The notes: generated by a model from the sequence alone, not told the origin. A stretch of 64,000 nt of DNA from Oscillospiraceae bacterium NTUH-002-81 (GCA_032620915.1 CP136052.1:3170001-3234000); one strand, 5' to 3'; positions 51,731 through 61,454 are shown, counted from the first letter of the stretch. Numbers and translations are program-made.

Positions 51731-52692
51731 TAGTTCAGCAACCTCCGATAAATACCCGGCGCCAGCAAAAACAGCCGGTAGCCGTACGCCGTGCGGGACG
51801 GAAATCCGCCAAACCGGGCACAGCGTTTCAGGCTTTCTTTCACGTAATCTCTCATTTCCTGCTGCTCTTTTTTCGAATCCGGCAGAAAACGGACACATTT
51901 AAAATACAGATCGATGCAGCCGTCCGCAAAGGCTTTCAGCGCCGCGGGCAACATCTGCTCATACTGAGCATGAGATTCCAGAAACAGGATCCGCTCATGC
52001 ACCGCCCAGGCCCAGTCCAGCCGTTTTTTGGAAAAATTGCCCCGGGTGATGCTGTCGTTGCCGGTAAAATAGCCGTACATGCACGCATCAATGACCGCCG
52101 CCCTTTTCACCCGGTCAAAAATCCGGTAAGTGGTGGCCTCATCCTCATGGATGCGCCCCTCCGGGTAGCGGATGCCGTCAAACAGCGACCGGTGATACAG
52201 CTTGTTCCAGGCCACTACAAAATAGGCACCGTCGTGAATGTACAGGTTGCTCATCATCTGGGCACCGGTAAACACATCGATCCGGCCGGTGTCATTTAAC
52301 GGATCGGGCACGGCTTCCCCGGTGACATACTTCCACTTGCACTGGGCCATATCGCTGCCGGTGGTGGCCACCGCCTCGTAAAGCCGCAGGATAAAGTCGT
52401 CCGTCACATAGTCGTCCGAGTCCACAAAGGCCAGATACTCGCCCTTTGCCATATCGATGCCCGCATTTCTGGCGCCGGACAGCCCCTTATTTTTCTGATG
52501 GATCACCACCACCCGGTCATCCTTTGCCGCATATTCGTCACAGATAGCGCCGCAGCCGTCCGGCGACTCGTCGTCCACCAGAATAACCTCCAGGTTCCGG
52601 TACGTCTGAGACAGGATGCCGTCTACACACCGCCGCAGATACTTTTCCACATTGTAGATCGGAATGATCACACTTATCAACACATTTATCAT
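51727..52692 (-). CDS. GT2 glycosyltransferase
   Basis: About 321 residues from the ATG at 52692 (AAGGGG upstream). SVIIPIYNVEKYLRRCVDG, VILVDDESPDGCG and LAFVDSDDYVTDDF (DxD-type site) define a GT2 enzyme of the EpsJ/CpsI-like group, with the usual helical C-terminal extension. It is the middle of three tandem GT2 paralogues (50700, 51727, 52695) that share the same opening and spacing, which suggests duplication and use of different donors or acceptors. The start lies two bases after the neighbour's stop. Confidence 0.9.
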   Translation of the reverse strand: MINVLISVIIPIYNVEKYLRRCVDGILSQTYRNLEVILVDDESPDGCGAICDEYAAKDDRVVVIHQKNKGLSGARNAGIDMAKGEYLAFVDSDDYVTDDFILRLYEAVATTGSDMAQCKWKYVTGEAVPDPLNDTGRIDVFTGAQMMSNLYIHDGAYFVVAWNKLYHRSLFDGIRYPEGRIHEDEATTYRIFDRVKRAAVIDACMYGYFTGNDSITRGNFSKKRLDWAWAVHERILFLESHAQYEQMLPAALKAFADGCIDLYFKCVRFLPDSKKEQQEMRDYVKESLKRCARFGGFPSRTAYGYRLFLLAPGIYRRLLNY

Positions 52693-52694
52693 AC

Positions 52695-53705
52695 TTATCC
52701 CCTTATTTTCCGCACCAGCTGCACCACCATTTTGCGCAGATAGATGAGCACGTACACCGCTTCCGTATTTCCCTGCCGGAAAAAATGGTTGATGATGCGG
52801 TAATCCAGCGCCGGAAGCCACAGATCAGGCCCATTGGCCGCCTGCATGTAAGCGTTCCGGCTGTAGGAGGTGATGAGCTGCTTTTTCTCCGCTTTTGTCA
52901 GGTCATCGTCAAAGGCCAGCCCTTCCACCTCGTCCAGGAATTCCTTCACAAACTTTCCGTCAATCCGGGTACAGTCCGCCTCCGGCCCCGCCAGCTCCCG
53001 GTAAAATGCTTTCGTCCGGTCACAGATCCGGGAGGCAATCTCCAGCTTGTCCGCCCGCCGTCTGGTGGACAGCGTGTTTTTCTTGTCCTCCTGAATATAG
53101 TGGCAGAACATCTCCCGGGTCACGCTGATCCGGGGGGCCTGTTGCAGATAGGCCAGATTGAACAGCAGATCCTCCCCCAGATTCAGGTCGTGGGGAAAGC
53201 CTTCCCGGATCAGCGATTTTTTGAACAGCTTATTCCAGGGCATATTTAAAAAACCGTCCTCGTACAGATCGAGAAATGCCGCCGGAAACGTCTGGCGCGT
53301 GTATGTTTTTTCCTCCCGGGGACATTTTTTCACATCTCTGCCCAGGTAAATATGATGAAAACCGGCAATGACCAGATCCGAGCATTCCGCATCCATGATC
53401 TCCAGCATCCGGGCACAGGTATTGGCCTCGATGAAATCGTCACTGTCCACGAAACAGATATATTCTCCGCCAGCTGCCTGCACACCCCGGTTCCGGGCCT
53501 GGGACACGCCCTCGTTGTGGCGGTAGAGCACCCGCACCCGGGCATCTTTGTCCGCATATTCCTCACAGATCTCCGCAGAATGGTCGGGCGAGCCGTCCAC
53601 CACCAACAGCACCTCGATATCGCTGTACGTCTGGCGCAGCAGACTGTCCACGCACCGATGGAGGGTGCGCTCACTTTTGTAAACCGGTACGACAATACTG
53701 ATCAT
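52695..53705 (-). CDS. GT2 glycosyltransferase
   Basis: About 336 residues from the ATG at 53705, whose ATGA overlaps the acetyltransferase stop. ISIVVPVYKSERTLHRC, VLLVVDGSPDHSAEIC and YICFVDSDDFIEANTC are the GT2 donor and metal motifs. First of the tandem GT2 trio in transcription order. The C-terminal half is helical and carries no membrane span. Sugar specificity unknown. Confidence 0.9.
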   Translation of the reverse strand: MISIVVPVYKSERTLHRCVDSLLRQTYSDIEVLLVVDGSPDHSAEICEEYADKDARVRVLYRHNEGVSQARNRGVQAAGGEYICFVDSDDFIEANTCARMLEIMDAECSDLVIAGFHHIYLGRDVKKCPREEKTYTRQTFPAAFLDLYEDGFLNMPWNKLFKKSLIREGFPHDLNLGEDLLFNLAYLQQAPRISVTREMFCHYIQEDKKNTLSTRRRADKLEIASRICDRTKAFYRELAGPEADCTRIDGKFVKEFLDEVEGLAFDDDLTKAEKKQLITSYSRNAYMQAANGPDLWLPALDYRIINHFFRQGNTEAVYVLIYLRKMVVQLVRKIRG

Positions 53706-54226
53706 TTCACTACCCTTTCCCGTTTCTGATAAAATACCGTGCCCGGCGGCACCTCCCCGGACACCACACTGCCCGCCGCGATGACGCAGTGGTCGCCGAT
53801 GGTGGTCCCTTTGAGGATCACGCAGTTGGCCCCCACCCACACGTCATTGCCGATATGCACCGGCGCTGTCCGGTAATGGCCCCAGCCCGCCCGGTAATCG
53901 TGGTCATGATCCACAATGACCAGGTTGTTGGCGAACTGGCAGCGATCCCCGATGGTGATGTCCTCCATGGCCGTCAGACTGCAGTTCGTATTGAAAAAAC
54001 ACTTGTCTCCGATGACAATTTTCCCCTGCTCCGCCCGGATGGTCAGCCCACCCCGGGACACCGTCTCCCGGCCCAGGGACACGCGGGCCTCTTTTCCCAG
54101 CCGCAACACACAGCCCCGGCCAAAGGACTGCACCAGCGCCAGAGAAAGCCGTCCGCCATATTTGATTTTCCAGAACAATTCTTTTGGCAGCGTGAATGCC
54201 GCTCTCGCCGCAAGCTCCATATCCAT
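53702..54226 (-). CDS. Hexapeptide-repeat acetyltransferase
   Basis: A 174-residue left-handed beta-helix acyltransferase (NodL/Maa/WbbJ-like). Hexapeptide repeats start at about residue 62 (IRAEQGKIVIGDKC...), and the acetyl-CoA site is in VDHDHDYRAGWGHY, with VHIGNDVWVGANCVILKG and TIGDHCVIAAGSVVSGEVP following. It O-acetylates, or less likely N-acetylates, a sugar in the cytoplasm. Could supply the acetyl step missing from the FdtA/FdtB pair, but a sugar O-acetyltransferase is the simpler reading. Overlaps the following GT2 start by four bases. Confidence 0.88.
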   Translation of the reverse strand: MDMELAARAAFTLPKELFWKIKYGGRLSLALVQSFGRGCVLRLGKEARVSLGRETVSRGGLTIRAEQGKIVIGDKCFFNTNCSLTAMEDITIGDRCQFANNLVIVDHDHDYRAGWGHYRTAPVHIGNDVWVGANCVILKGTTIGDHCVIAAGSVVSGEVPPGTVFYQKRERVVK

Positions 54227-54229
54227 GGC

Positions 54230-55762
54230 TTATCCCTCCTGCTGCCGGTGCAGCTTCTTTTTCACAAAGCCTGCCACCATGGCACGCTCTTCTTTCTTTA
54301 ACACAATGAGATAGTTGACGATCAGCGCCACCACCCCGGCCACGCAGCCAAAGCCGATCAGCGTGATCCAGGAATGGATGGGGAACACGGTGCGGAACAA
54401 AAGGCCCACCAGCCCCACGCACACCAGAGATTTCACGCCGGTGAGGATGTCCCCGTAGAAGGTCGTCCACTTTACCTGCAGACATTTGCTGGCGTACAGC
54501 GGCGTGAACAAGAGGTTTCGCAGCCATCCGTAAAAGGCACTGGACAGCACGATGGCGTACAGCCCCAGGTTCGTCGTTTTCAGCAGCAAAAACACCGTGC
54601 CCGTGGACAGAAATCCCGACAGCAGCACCACCAGGGAGTTCACCTTTACCTTTTTCGTGATGATGAAAATGTGGTAAAGCACCTGGATACTCATGCTGAC
54701 ATACAGCGTGCCCATGGACAGCACGCAGAGCAGATGCAGCTGGTGCGCGTCGTAGGCCGGCAGCCACAGGGAGAAGAAAATATCGCCGAAGGCCGTCACA
54801 AAGGCAATGGGAATGCTGAGCATGAAAATCATGATCCGGTTGGCGCTCTTGATCATCTGCACCATCTCATCATATTTTTCCTCCGCATACAAAATCGTGA
54901 TCTGCGGATTGAAAATGCCCACCACACTGGACATCAGGTTCACGATGCACAGGGGTACTTTTTTGGCAAAATCCAGAATGCCCATGGCGCCGGGATCGAT
55001 GAGAATGTTGGCGATAAGCAGATCCAGCCCCTCCAGCAGCGTCTGCCCCAGCCGGGTGACGGAGTTCCAGGCACCCAAAGACACCAGCTCTTTGATTTTT
55101 CCCATGTCAAAGTATTTCCGGCTGATGTGCACCTCGGGCATGAGCCGTTTTGTGTAGCGATAGTTGCCCAGTCCCAGCACCAGCGTGTACACCACGGAGC
55201 CGATGCCCACGTACCACATGTAAGGCCGGAAAAAGGTGTAGCAGCCCACCAGCAGCACCATGCGCACGATCTCGGACTCAATGGTTTTGATGGCCAGCAG
55301 ATCCAGCCGGTCCTTGGCATAGACCGACACGCTGAACACAGACAGGATAATATTCAGGACAAAATTCAGCATGACGAAAAACAGCATGATCTGCAGATCC
55401 GTCACCATGGCCGCGGGCACGTTCATGATCTGATCCACAAACAGGATGAGAAACGTGGCCGGAACCGCAAACACCGCCGCCATGAACACGTTGCCGAAGA
55501 ACACCGAGGAGAAATACCGGTTGGCTTCCTCTTCCTTGCCCTGATGGATGCTCACGGTGATGAACCGGCTGGCCATGGTGTTCAGCGCCGAGACGAGGAT
55601 CTGGGCGTAGGACACAAACTGGTTGCCCTGGGTCACAAAACCCGAGGCACTGATGTCGATGGCCTTCGCCAGATAGGGGCTTAAGATGAAGCTGACGCCC
55701 ATGCTCACCGCAAAAGACACGATCTGGGCGGTCATACTGATAAATAACTGTTTTTTATTCAT
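54230..55762 (-). CDS. Wzx-type polysaccharide repeat-unit flippase
   Basis: A 510-residue MOP-superfamily protein with about fourteen helices. It starts MNKKQLFISMTAQIVSFAVS and shows the usual N-terminal PYLAKAIDISASGFVTQGNQF and middle GAWNSVTRLGQTLLEGLDLL regions of the polysaccharide-synthesis/oligosaccharide flippases. It moves undecaprenyl-diphosphate-linked repeat units across the membrane. It is the only flippase in the window and so belongs to the main pathway. The preceding 187 bases hold copy 3 of the dispersed element. Confidence 0.92.
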   Translation of the reverse strand: MNKKQLFISMTAQIVSFAVSMGVSFILSPYLAKAIDISASGFVTQGNQFVSYAQILVSALNTMASRFITVSIHQGKEEEANRYFSSVFFGNVFMAAVFAVPATFLILFVDQIMNVPAAMVTDLQIMLFFVMLNFVLNIILSVFSVSVYAKDRLDLLAIKTIESEIVRMVLLVGCYTFFRPYMWYVGIGSVVYTLVLGLGNYRYTKRLMPEVHISRKYFDMGKIKELVSLGAWNSVTRLGQTLLEGLDLLIANILIDPGAMGILDFAKKVPLCIVNLMSSVVGIFNPQITILYAEEKYDEMVQMIKSANRIMIFMLSIPIAFVTAFGDIFFSLWLPAYDAHQLHLLCVLSMGTLYVSMSIQVLYHIFIITKKVKVNSLVVLLSGFLSTGTVFLLLKTTNLGLYAIVLSSAFYGWLRNLLFTPLYASKCLQVKWTTFYGDILTGVKSLVCVGLVGLLFRTVFPIHSWITLIGFGCVAGVVALIVNYLIVLKKEERAMVAGFVKKKLHRQQEG

Positions 55763-55777
55763 GATTTATCTCTTTCC

Positions 55778-55937
55778 CAGTTCGCTTATACAATTCTGTG
55801 GGCAAATTTTATGCTTGCATATAAATTTGTCTGCAAGATTGTATAAAGAGAGCGCCTTATTATGAGCAAAAATGAGCTGCAATGCAGCGGAGAGCATCAA
55901 AGATGCGGTTTTGCGAATGGCGCCGGGCGAACTGTTA
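55778..55937 (+). repeat. Dispersed structured element, copy 3 (complete)
   Basis: About 160 bases. Inverted ends CAGTTCGC (55778-55785) and GCGAACTG (55927-55934) close over the 27-base hairpin (55803-55829), GCGCC (55852-55856) with GGCGC (55919-55923), GCAAAA (55866-55871) with TTTTGC (55909-55914), and small hairpins at 55876-55888 and 55894-55906. Compared with copy 2, hairpin 1 has changed CAGATT/AATCTG to CAAATT/AATTTG, and the last hairpin GTGC/GCAC to GCATC/GATGC, keeping the pairing. TTTATCT flanks it at 55765 and 55939, a possible target duplication. Confidence 0.8.
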
Positions 55938-55949
55938 CTTTATCTAGAT

Positions 55950-58900
55950 TTAGAACAGCGTAGCTTTCAAAATATACTGGTAGATGCCATATCCGTTGAG
56001 CAGCGCGGCCCCCAGGAACAGCACCCGGTAATACCACACCCGGCTGCCTTTCCACACCAGCTTCCGGTTGCCAAACAGATACAGGAACGGCAGCATGAGC
56101 GGGATGTAATACCGGGCCTGCACACCGTCGATGGCGGCAGCGCCCACCACGCTGAAAGTACCGTACAGGGACGTCCAGATGACGCACACCACACCGAAGA
56201 TCATCACGGCCAGCAACAGCTTGTACCACTTGCCCACCACCGGGCAGTCCTCACCTTTTTCCCGGACAAAACCCGCCAGAAGAAGCAGAGCTGCCGTCAC
56301 AAAGGACGCCGCTGCCGGGAAAATGCCGCAGTAAGCCAGATCCAGCCAGGGGAACCGGCAAAGGGTGTAGGCAACCGCCGTCCGGGCAATGCTTTTCAGC
56401 AGCAGTACCGTATAAGTCAACGGATTGGCCAAAATGTACTGGATCTGTCCCATCATGGACACACCCCTGCACCCGCCGGTCGCCCGCCGTGGAGAAATCA
56501 TAATCAATGCCGGTGCCGATGGCCAGCGTCTTGGCAGCCCCCGGTGCACTGAAAATGGACGTCAGGATGAGCAGCACACAGGCCACCGTCATGCCCTTGA
56601 ACACCCACTCGCTCACCCGGCTGTTGAATTTCCGCCTGGGCAGAAATACCAGCAGAAGCATCATAAAAATATAGATCTGCTTGGACCAGCTGCCGGCCAC
56701 AAAACAGCCCATCATCACCAGCGCCCGGTACCAGGTCAGCTTTTTCCTCACTCTGGATCTCATTCACCCACAGCACAAAGCCCAGAAATAAGAAGGCTGT
56801 GATAAAGGCGTCGTAGGTGTATTCCGATGCCAGAAACAGCGGCGTGGGCATCATACCAAGCAAAGCGATAAACTTCTTTCCCGACCGGCTGATACGGATG
56901 GCCAGCATGAGCACCAGAATATAAAATACCAGATTGCCGAATTTGCCCGCCATATACTGCCAGTCAAAGGGCAGATGAAGAGCCCTGGCCACTTTCAGGC
57001 CGATGGCCTGGGGCAGGTAGGCCCGGGTGCTGTACCCGATAAACTTGGACTGATAGGAAATGTCCGCCTTGTCCAGATCGTCGTTGTCCCGCAGATATTT
57101 CGTTACCGCCCGGCGCTCTGTCAGGCTGGCAAACTCCGGATTGTATTTTCCGCGCATGCCCATGGCCGCCTCCGGCGTCTCGATGGTGGAGCCAAAGGAT
57201 GCCTCGTAAGCTTTCAGAAAATGGATATGCTCGTCCCAGCCGGACTGGTTGCTGCCCACCAGGATCACCATGCAGCCGCCAAACCAGAGGCAGACAATGG
57301 CAAAGGCCACCTCCAGCCGTTTGATAAACAATTTCTTCTGGCAGAGCAGGAACAGCAGCATCCATGCAGTGCCGATGAGGAAGATCACCCGATACCAGTT
57401 GAACTGGAAATCATTGCGGAAGGACGCGGTCACCCACGTACCCTCAAAAGCAAAATCGCCGTAGGTGATCAGCTCCACGGAGTCCGCCAGCAGGGATACG
57501 TTCATGTAGCCCGTATCGATCCGGGAATTTACCGTATCGTACAACAGATAATCATTGAGCAACTTGCCGTCTTTATAGAACCGGGCTTCCACGCCATAGC
57601 TGGCATATTTGCTCTCGTCCACCGGATAGGAAAACTGCATCTGGCGGACAAACTTTGCCTCCCCCAGATCAATGTGCACCACCGCCTGGCTCACCGTCTT
57701 GTATGTCTTGCCATCGATGACCGTCAGCGTCTCATCCAGGGTGCTCTCGTATTCCGCCCCCAGCAGCTCATAATACAGCCGGTTCATCTCGTCCTGATAG
57801 CGCAGATCTTCCGCCGTCTGCTCGTCCAGCTCAGAGGTAAACTCTTCCATCTGCATGTCCACCCGGTCGTCCGTGCCGTCCAGCCGGTATGTCTCCTGGT
57901 AAGTGCCATATTTCAGACCGTTCTGGTTGAAATAAAAGATCTCCAGAAGCACCACCACGACTGCCGCCGCCAGGCCTGCAAGGAAGGGCCAGCGTCTGCA
58001 TAGCATATCGCGTCGATGCCGGTTCGATACCGCAGTTCCAGTCGTCACATCTGTTTTCTCGATTTCATCCGAAATCAGCGCCGTCCCTGCTCTTTCGATA
58101 CTACCATCCATTTCGCGGTCTGATTCTGTCTCTGTTTTCTCATTCTCGGCTAAATTCCCGCTCACAACTTCAGAATCTGTCCGTGTGCACATCACTCTGC
58201 TGGCCTGCACAGGGGATGCCGCCTCTTTCTTGCTTTTCGGCACCCACAGCAGGAAGGTTCCCACCACATTGTCTTTTTTCCGTCCGGTCAGGAAAAACAC
58301 GCCCACAAAGAGCAGCAGCGCCGTGCACAGATCGAACAGCAGCGGATAATAGTCCAGCTTATAAATATAGTAGGATTTCAGATTGCCGGAAAGAAGCTCC
58401 CCGTTGACATAGGTGGCAGCATCGTCCATGGTCTGACTGTTGATGAACAACCCCGGATACTCGCCCTGCCCGCCTGCCACCGTGAACTCGATGGTTAATG
58501 TCCCGATACACTGCTTATAATTGTCAAAGGGAATGTAGACGTACTGCCCTTCATCCAGTTCCGCCAGCGTCACCCCGCTCCGGGACAGTAGTGTGGTACC
58601 CGCCTCGTCATAGACGCTGCAGATCAGCTGCATATCCGTAAAAGTATACCCGTTCTTCGTCACACCCACCTGGATGCCCGCCATGGGATATCCTTTCGTG
58701 TCGCAGACATAACGGATGCTCTCGTCGTTTTTCAACGGTACGGTGCTTTCGCCCTCGGTTCCCATATTGATAGCCACCGTCTCCAGCTTCTGTTTCGGTT
58801 TCATATAACTGACTGCCAGCCCCGCAACGCACAAAAGGATGGCAAGACCGGTCAGAAGCCTGCCGTATGCCTGCAGCCAGCGTGTGATCTTCTCTTTCAA
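55950..58900 (-). pseudogene. DUF2142-family membrane protein with two frameshifts
   Basis: Three successive frames make one protein of about 980 residues. The first part (from the TTG at 58900, GGAGG upstream) has an N-terminal helix, a soluble domain, helices, a long charged linker (about 228-298) and a second set of helices with WDEHIHFLKAYEASFG, the DUF2142 first-loop motif. The frame breaks at five T on the plus strand (56741-56745; continuation EEKLTWYRALVMMGCF) and again at four C (56464-56467; continuation RRVQGVSMMGQIQYIL), then ends at 55950. Removing one base at each restores the reading. DUF2142 proteins are GT-C-like and found in surface-glycan loci; exact role unknown. The breaks may be sequence errors. 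Confidence 0.82.
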
Positions 58901-58944
58901 ATGATTTCCTCCATGTAAATTTCCTGTGAAACTTCCTAATTATA

Positions 58945-58973
58945 CAAAAAGGCTGATGCATCCGCACCAGCCT
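58945..58973 (-). terminator. Intrinsic terminator after HPr
   Basis: A 10-pair stem with one mismatch (58950-58959 with 58964-58973), followed on the minus strand by five T. Confidence 0.75.
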
Positions 58974-58984
58974 GTTAAGGTATC

Positions 58985-59248
58985 TTATTCGCCTAATCCA
59001 TTCTCGATCGCAGCCACCAGCGAATGCAGTGCTTCTTCTTCGTCTGCGCCGTCGCAGTGGAGTTCAATCTCATCCCCACACTTCACGCAGGCACCCAGGA
59101 CACTTAAAACACTCTTCGCATTGGCAGTCGTCTCGCGGAATGAAAATGTAATCAAGGACTTAAACTGCATTGCTTCCCTGCACAGATTTCCAGCCGGACG
59201 CAGATGCAGCCCGGTAGGGTTCTTAATTACCACTTTCTGACTTACCAT
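58985..59248 (-). CDS. ptsH: HPr-family phosphocarrier protein
   Basis: An 87-residue HPr. The phosphorylated His15 is in NPTGLHLRPAG, and Ser46 is kept in NAKSVLSV, the site used by HPr kinase in Firmicutes. The ATG at 59248 with GGGAGGG is preferred to the upstream in-frame ATG at 59263. It passes phosphate from enzyme I to sugar PTS permeases and, when Ser46-phosphorylated, acts with CcpA in catabolite control. No ptsI is adjacent. It has its own promoter (59289-59317) and terminator, so it is a single-gene unit. Cys residues in the second half (GACVKCGDE) are unusual but not disabling; a Crh-like regulatory paralogue would lack His15, so this is a true HPr or close variant. Confidence 0.9.
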   Translation of the reverse strand: MVSQKVVIKNPTGLHLRPAGNLCREAMQFKSLITFSFRETTANAKSVLSVLGACVKCGDEIELHCDGADEEEALHSLVAAIENGLGE

Positions 59249-59288
59249 GCTGATCCCTCCCATTAATTTCTTCAGTCTTCTATGTCAG

Positions 59289-59317
59289 ATTATACCAGAT
59301 TATTATAAACTGCACAA
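59289..59317 (-). promoter_or_regulatory. Promoter of the HPr gene
   Basis: On the minus strand, TTGTGC (59317-59312), 17-base spacer, TATAAT (59294-59289) with an extended -10 TG. Confidence 0.75.
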
Positions 59318-59347
59318 GAGATTCCCGGAAATTAATTATTCTTTTGG

Positions 59348-60598
59348 TTAGTTCGCCGTATCTTTCTCAATTTTTACAACCGCAATGGGCGTATCCGGCA
59401 GCTCATAGCCATCCGGCAGATTGATCGTCACCGGTACCTCATACGTGTCTGCCTTCCGATATTCGGACAGATCGATCTGGCCCGTCCACTGGGACGTATC
59501 CAGAGATTCCATGCTGGCCCTGCGGCCTCTCACGGTAAAGGACAGATCAGTGGTTGTCAGGAAAGAAGCCTGGTAGCCATCCGGCACGTTCTCCAGGGAA
59601 ATCCTGCTCTTTTCCAGCGTCACCGTCCGCTCCTCCAGCTTCTCCACCGATACCGTCACAGCTACGGTGGCCGATTCTTCTTCCTCCAGCTGGGTATTCG
59701 CCGGCAGGTAAGTGCTGATGTCCACCACTTTTTCCACATCGGCTGTGGCCTGGCTGATGTCCACATCGGAAGCCGGAATCTCAATGGCGGTCACATTTTT
59801 CAGCACATTCTCCTTGCCCGCCAGAGTAATGGTGGACGGTTCGCAGCTGACCTTTGTATAGGCATAGCCGTCCGCAGCCCGGCCGGATACCGAAGCCTTC
59901 ACCGGCACCTCCTTTGTCTTCAGCAGCTTGATGGAAATATCAATGCTGTTCGTGTCAATGTTGTAGGTCAGAGAGCTGTTCTTGATGGAATCGCCGTCAC
60001 CGTTGTACAGTGACAGGGAAGTAATCCTCTCGGTGTCCTTGGTGATGCCGGACACATCCACCTCTGCATATACCCTGCTGATCTTGCGGATCGCACTGGC
60101 TGCGCCGGTGATGCGCACGCTCTCCGGCGACGCAATGGTATTGTTTTTGTCAATGATATAGCCTGCCCCCGGTGTTCCATTGATCCGCACCACAATGGGC
60201 AGCGTCTTCGTATCCGAATCCTCGATACTGATCTTCAGGTTCGGTGTCTTTGTCGTAATGCTCTGGATGTTTACATTCTTCGTGCAGCTGATATTGATGG
60301 GTACATACTTCATCAGCTGGATATCCTGCATGTTGGCAACCGCTTTGAAATCCGTATCCGAAAGCGCAGCCGACCGGCGTGCTTTTACCTGGATCGTGAT
60401 CACATCGCTGTCATCCAGCACTTCATAAACCTTTCCCTCGCTGGTAATGGCGGAACTGTTTACCACATCTACATGGATGCCCGAAAAGGTAAACGTCCGG
60501 ACCGGGTCATTGATGCCCACAACCACCAGCCACAAAAGAATGGCGCTGACGAGAGAAAGCAGCTTTAACTTCCAGTTATGCATGATCCTCTTTCTCAT
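59348..60598 (-). CDS. cdaR: YbbR-domain protein, c-di-AMP cyclase regulator
   Basis: A 416-residue protein with one N-terminal membrane helix (about residues 10-28, LKLLSLVSAILLWLVVVG) and then about four YbbR repeats outside the membrane (WxxVVGINDPVRTFTFSGI and repeats such as VPVKASVSGRAADGYAYT). CdaR binds CdaA and lowers its diadenylate cyclase activity. Its start overlaps the cdaA end by 23 bases, the usual cdaA-cdaR arrangement. In many Firmicutes glmM follows; here the next gene is HPr, separately transcribed. Confidence 0.92.
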   Translation of the reverse strand: MRKRIMHNWKLKLLSLVSAILLWLVVVGINDPVRTFTFSGIHVDVVNSSAITSEGKVYEVLDDSDVITIQVKARRSAALSDTDFKAVANMQDIQLMKYVPINISCTKNVNIQSITTKTPNLKISIEDSDTKTLPIVVRINGTPGAGYIIDKNNTIASPESVRITGAASAIRKISRVYAEVDVSGITKDTERITSLSLYNGDGDSIKNSSLTYNIDTNSIDISIKLLKTKEVPVKASVSGRAADGYAYTKVSCEPSTITLAGKENVLKNVTAIEIPASDVDISQATADVEKVVDISTYLPANTQLEEEESATVAVTVSVEKLEERTVTLEKSRISLENVPDGYQASFLTTTDLSFTVRGRRASMESLDTSQWTGQIDLSEYRKADTYEVPVTINLPDGYELPDTPIAVVKIEKDTAN

Positions 60599-61454
60599 CT
60601 TTCACCTTCCCCTTCCAGAAACGGAACCGCGGTTTGGGTTCCATCGTCTTATTCTGGAACAGCTTTAAGCGCTCCTTCAGCCGTGCCGCATCCATACCGC
60701 GCTCCAGCTCACCGCCGTAAGCCACGGATACCTTGCCGGTCTCCTCGGATACAATGATCGTCAGAGAATCCGTCACCTCACTGATGCCTACACCGGCCCG
60801 GTGTCTCGTTCCCAGTTCCTTGCTCAGCTCCATATTATCTGACAGCGGCAGATAGCAGGTAGCGGAAGTCACCCGGTCTCCCCGGATGATCACGGCCCCG
60901 TCATGAAGCGGTGTATTGTGTTCAAAAATATTGATCAGCAGCTGGCTGGAGACGATGGAATCCAGTGCAATGCCGGTTCTCTCATACTCTGTCAGCGGAT
61001 AGTTCTGCTGCAGAACAATGAGGGCGCCGGTCCGCACCTTTCCCATCTCAAAGGAAGCCTTGACGATCTCATTGAGTGTCCGGTCGCTGAACAGACCAGC
61101 CTCCTCCCGCACGGGATCCAGCAAAGGAATGCCCTGCAGAAACTTTTTCTTGCCCAGCTCTTCCAGGCCTTTGCGCAGCTCCGGCTGGAATACCACAAGC
61201 AATGCCGTAATTCCCAGTCCCAGGATCTTCTCTGCCAGCCAGTAGATCGTATCCATATGAAGCAGTTTGGCTGCAAGTGTAAAAAGCAGAAGTACGGCAA
61301 AGCCTTTCAGTAAGATCCAGGCCCGTGTGCGCTTGACCCAGCGCAGCAGCTGATAAATAGCCACCGTCAGGATCAGGATCTCCACAAAATCCATGGGAGT
61401 AGGCCTAAGACCTGCAAATCCATCCCGAAACCATCCGAGAATCGTCTCTGACAT
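60576..61454 (-). CDS. cdaA: Diadenylate cyclase CdaA
   Basis: A 292-residue DisA_N-domain protein. Three N-terminal membrane helices (about residues 20-95) are followed by the cyclase domain with NTPLHDGAVII (DGA) and GTRHRAGVGISE (RHR), the ATP-binding and catalytic motifs. It makes c-di-AMP from two ATP, a signal that controls potassium and osmolyte uptake and cell-wall balance. It is membrane-bound and regulated by the coupled CdaR. GGAGGTGAG precedes the ATG. Confidence 0.95.
   Translation of the reverse strand: MSETILGWFRDGFAGLRPTPMDFVEILILTVAIYQLLRWVKRTRAWILLKGFAVLLLFTLAAKLLHMDTIYWLAEKILGLGITALLVVFQPELRKGLEELGKKKFLQGIPLLDPVREEAGLFSDRTLNEIVKASFEMGKVRTGALIVLQQNYPLTEYERTGIALDSIVSSQLLINIFEHNTPLHDGAVIIRGDRVTSATCYLPLSDNMELSKELGTRHRAGVGISEVTDSLTIIVSEETGKVSVAYGGELERGMDAARLKERLKLFQNKTMEPKPRFRFWKGKVKDEKEDHA

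Noticed and set aside
54374..55684. 436-codon open frame opposite the flippase gene
   Set aside because: The translation is a His/Gln-rich shadow of a membrane-protein gene (codon complement of hydrophobic residues), not a protein.
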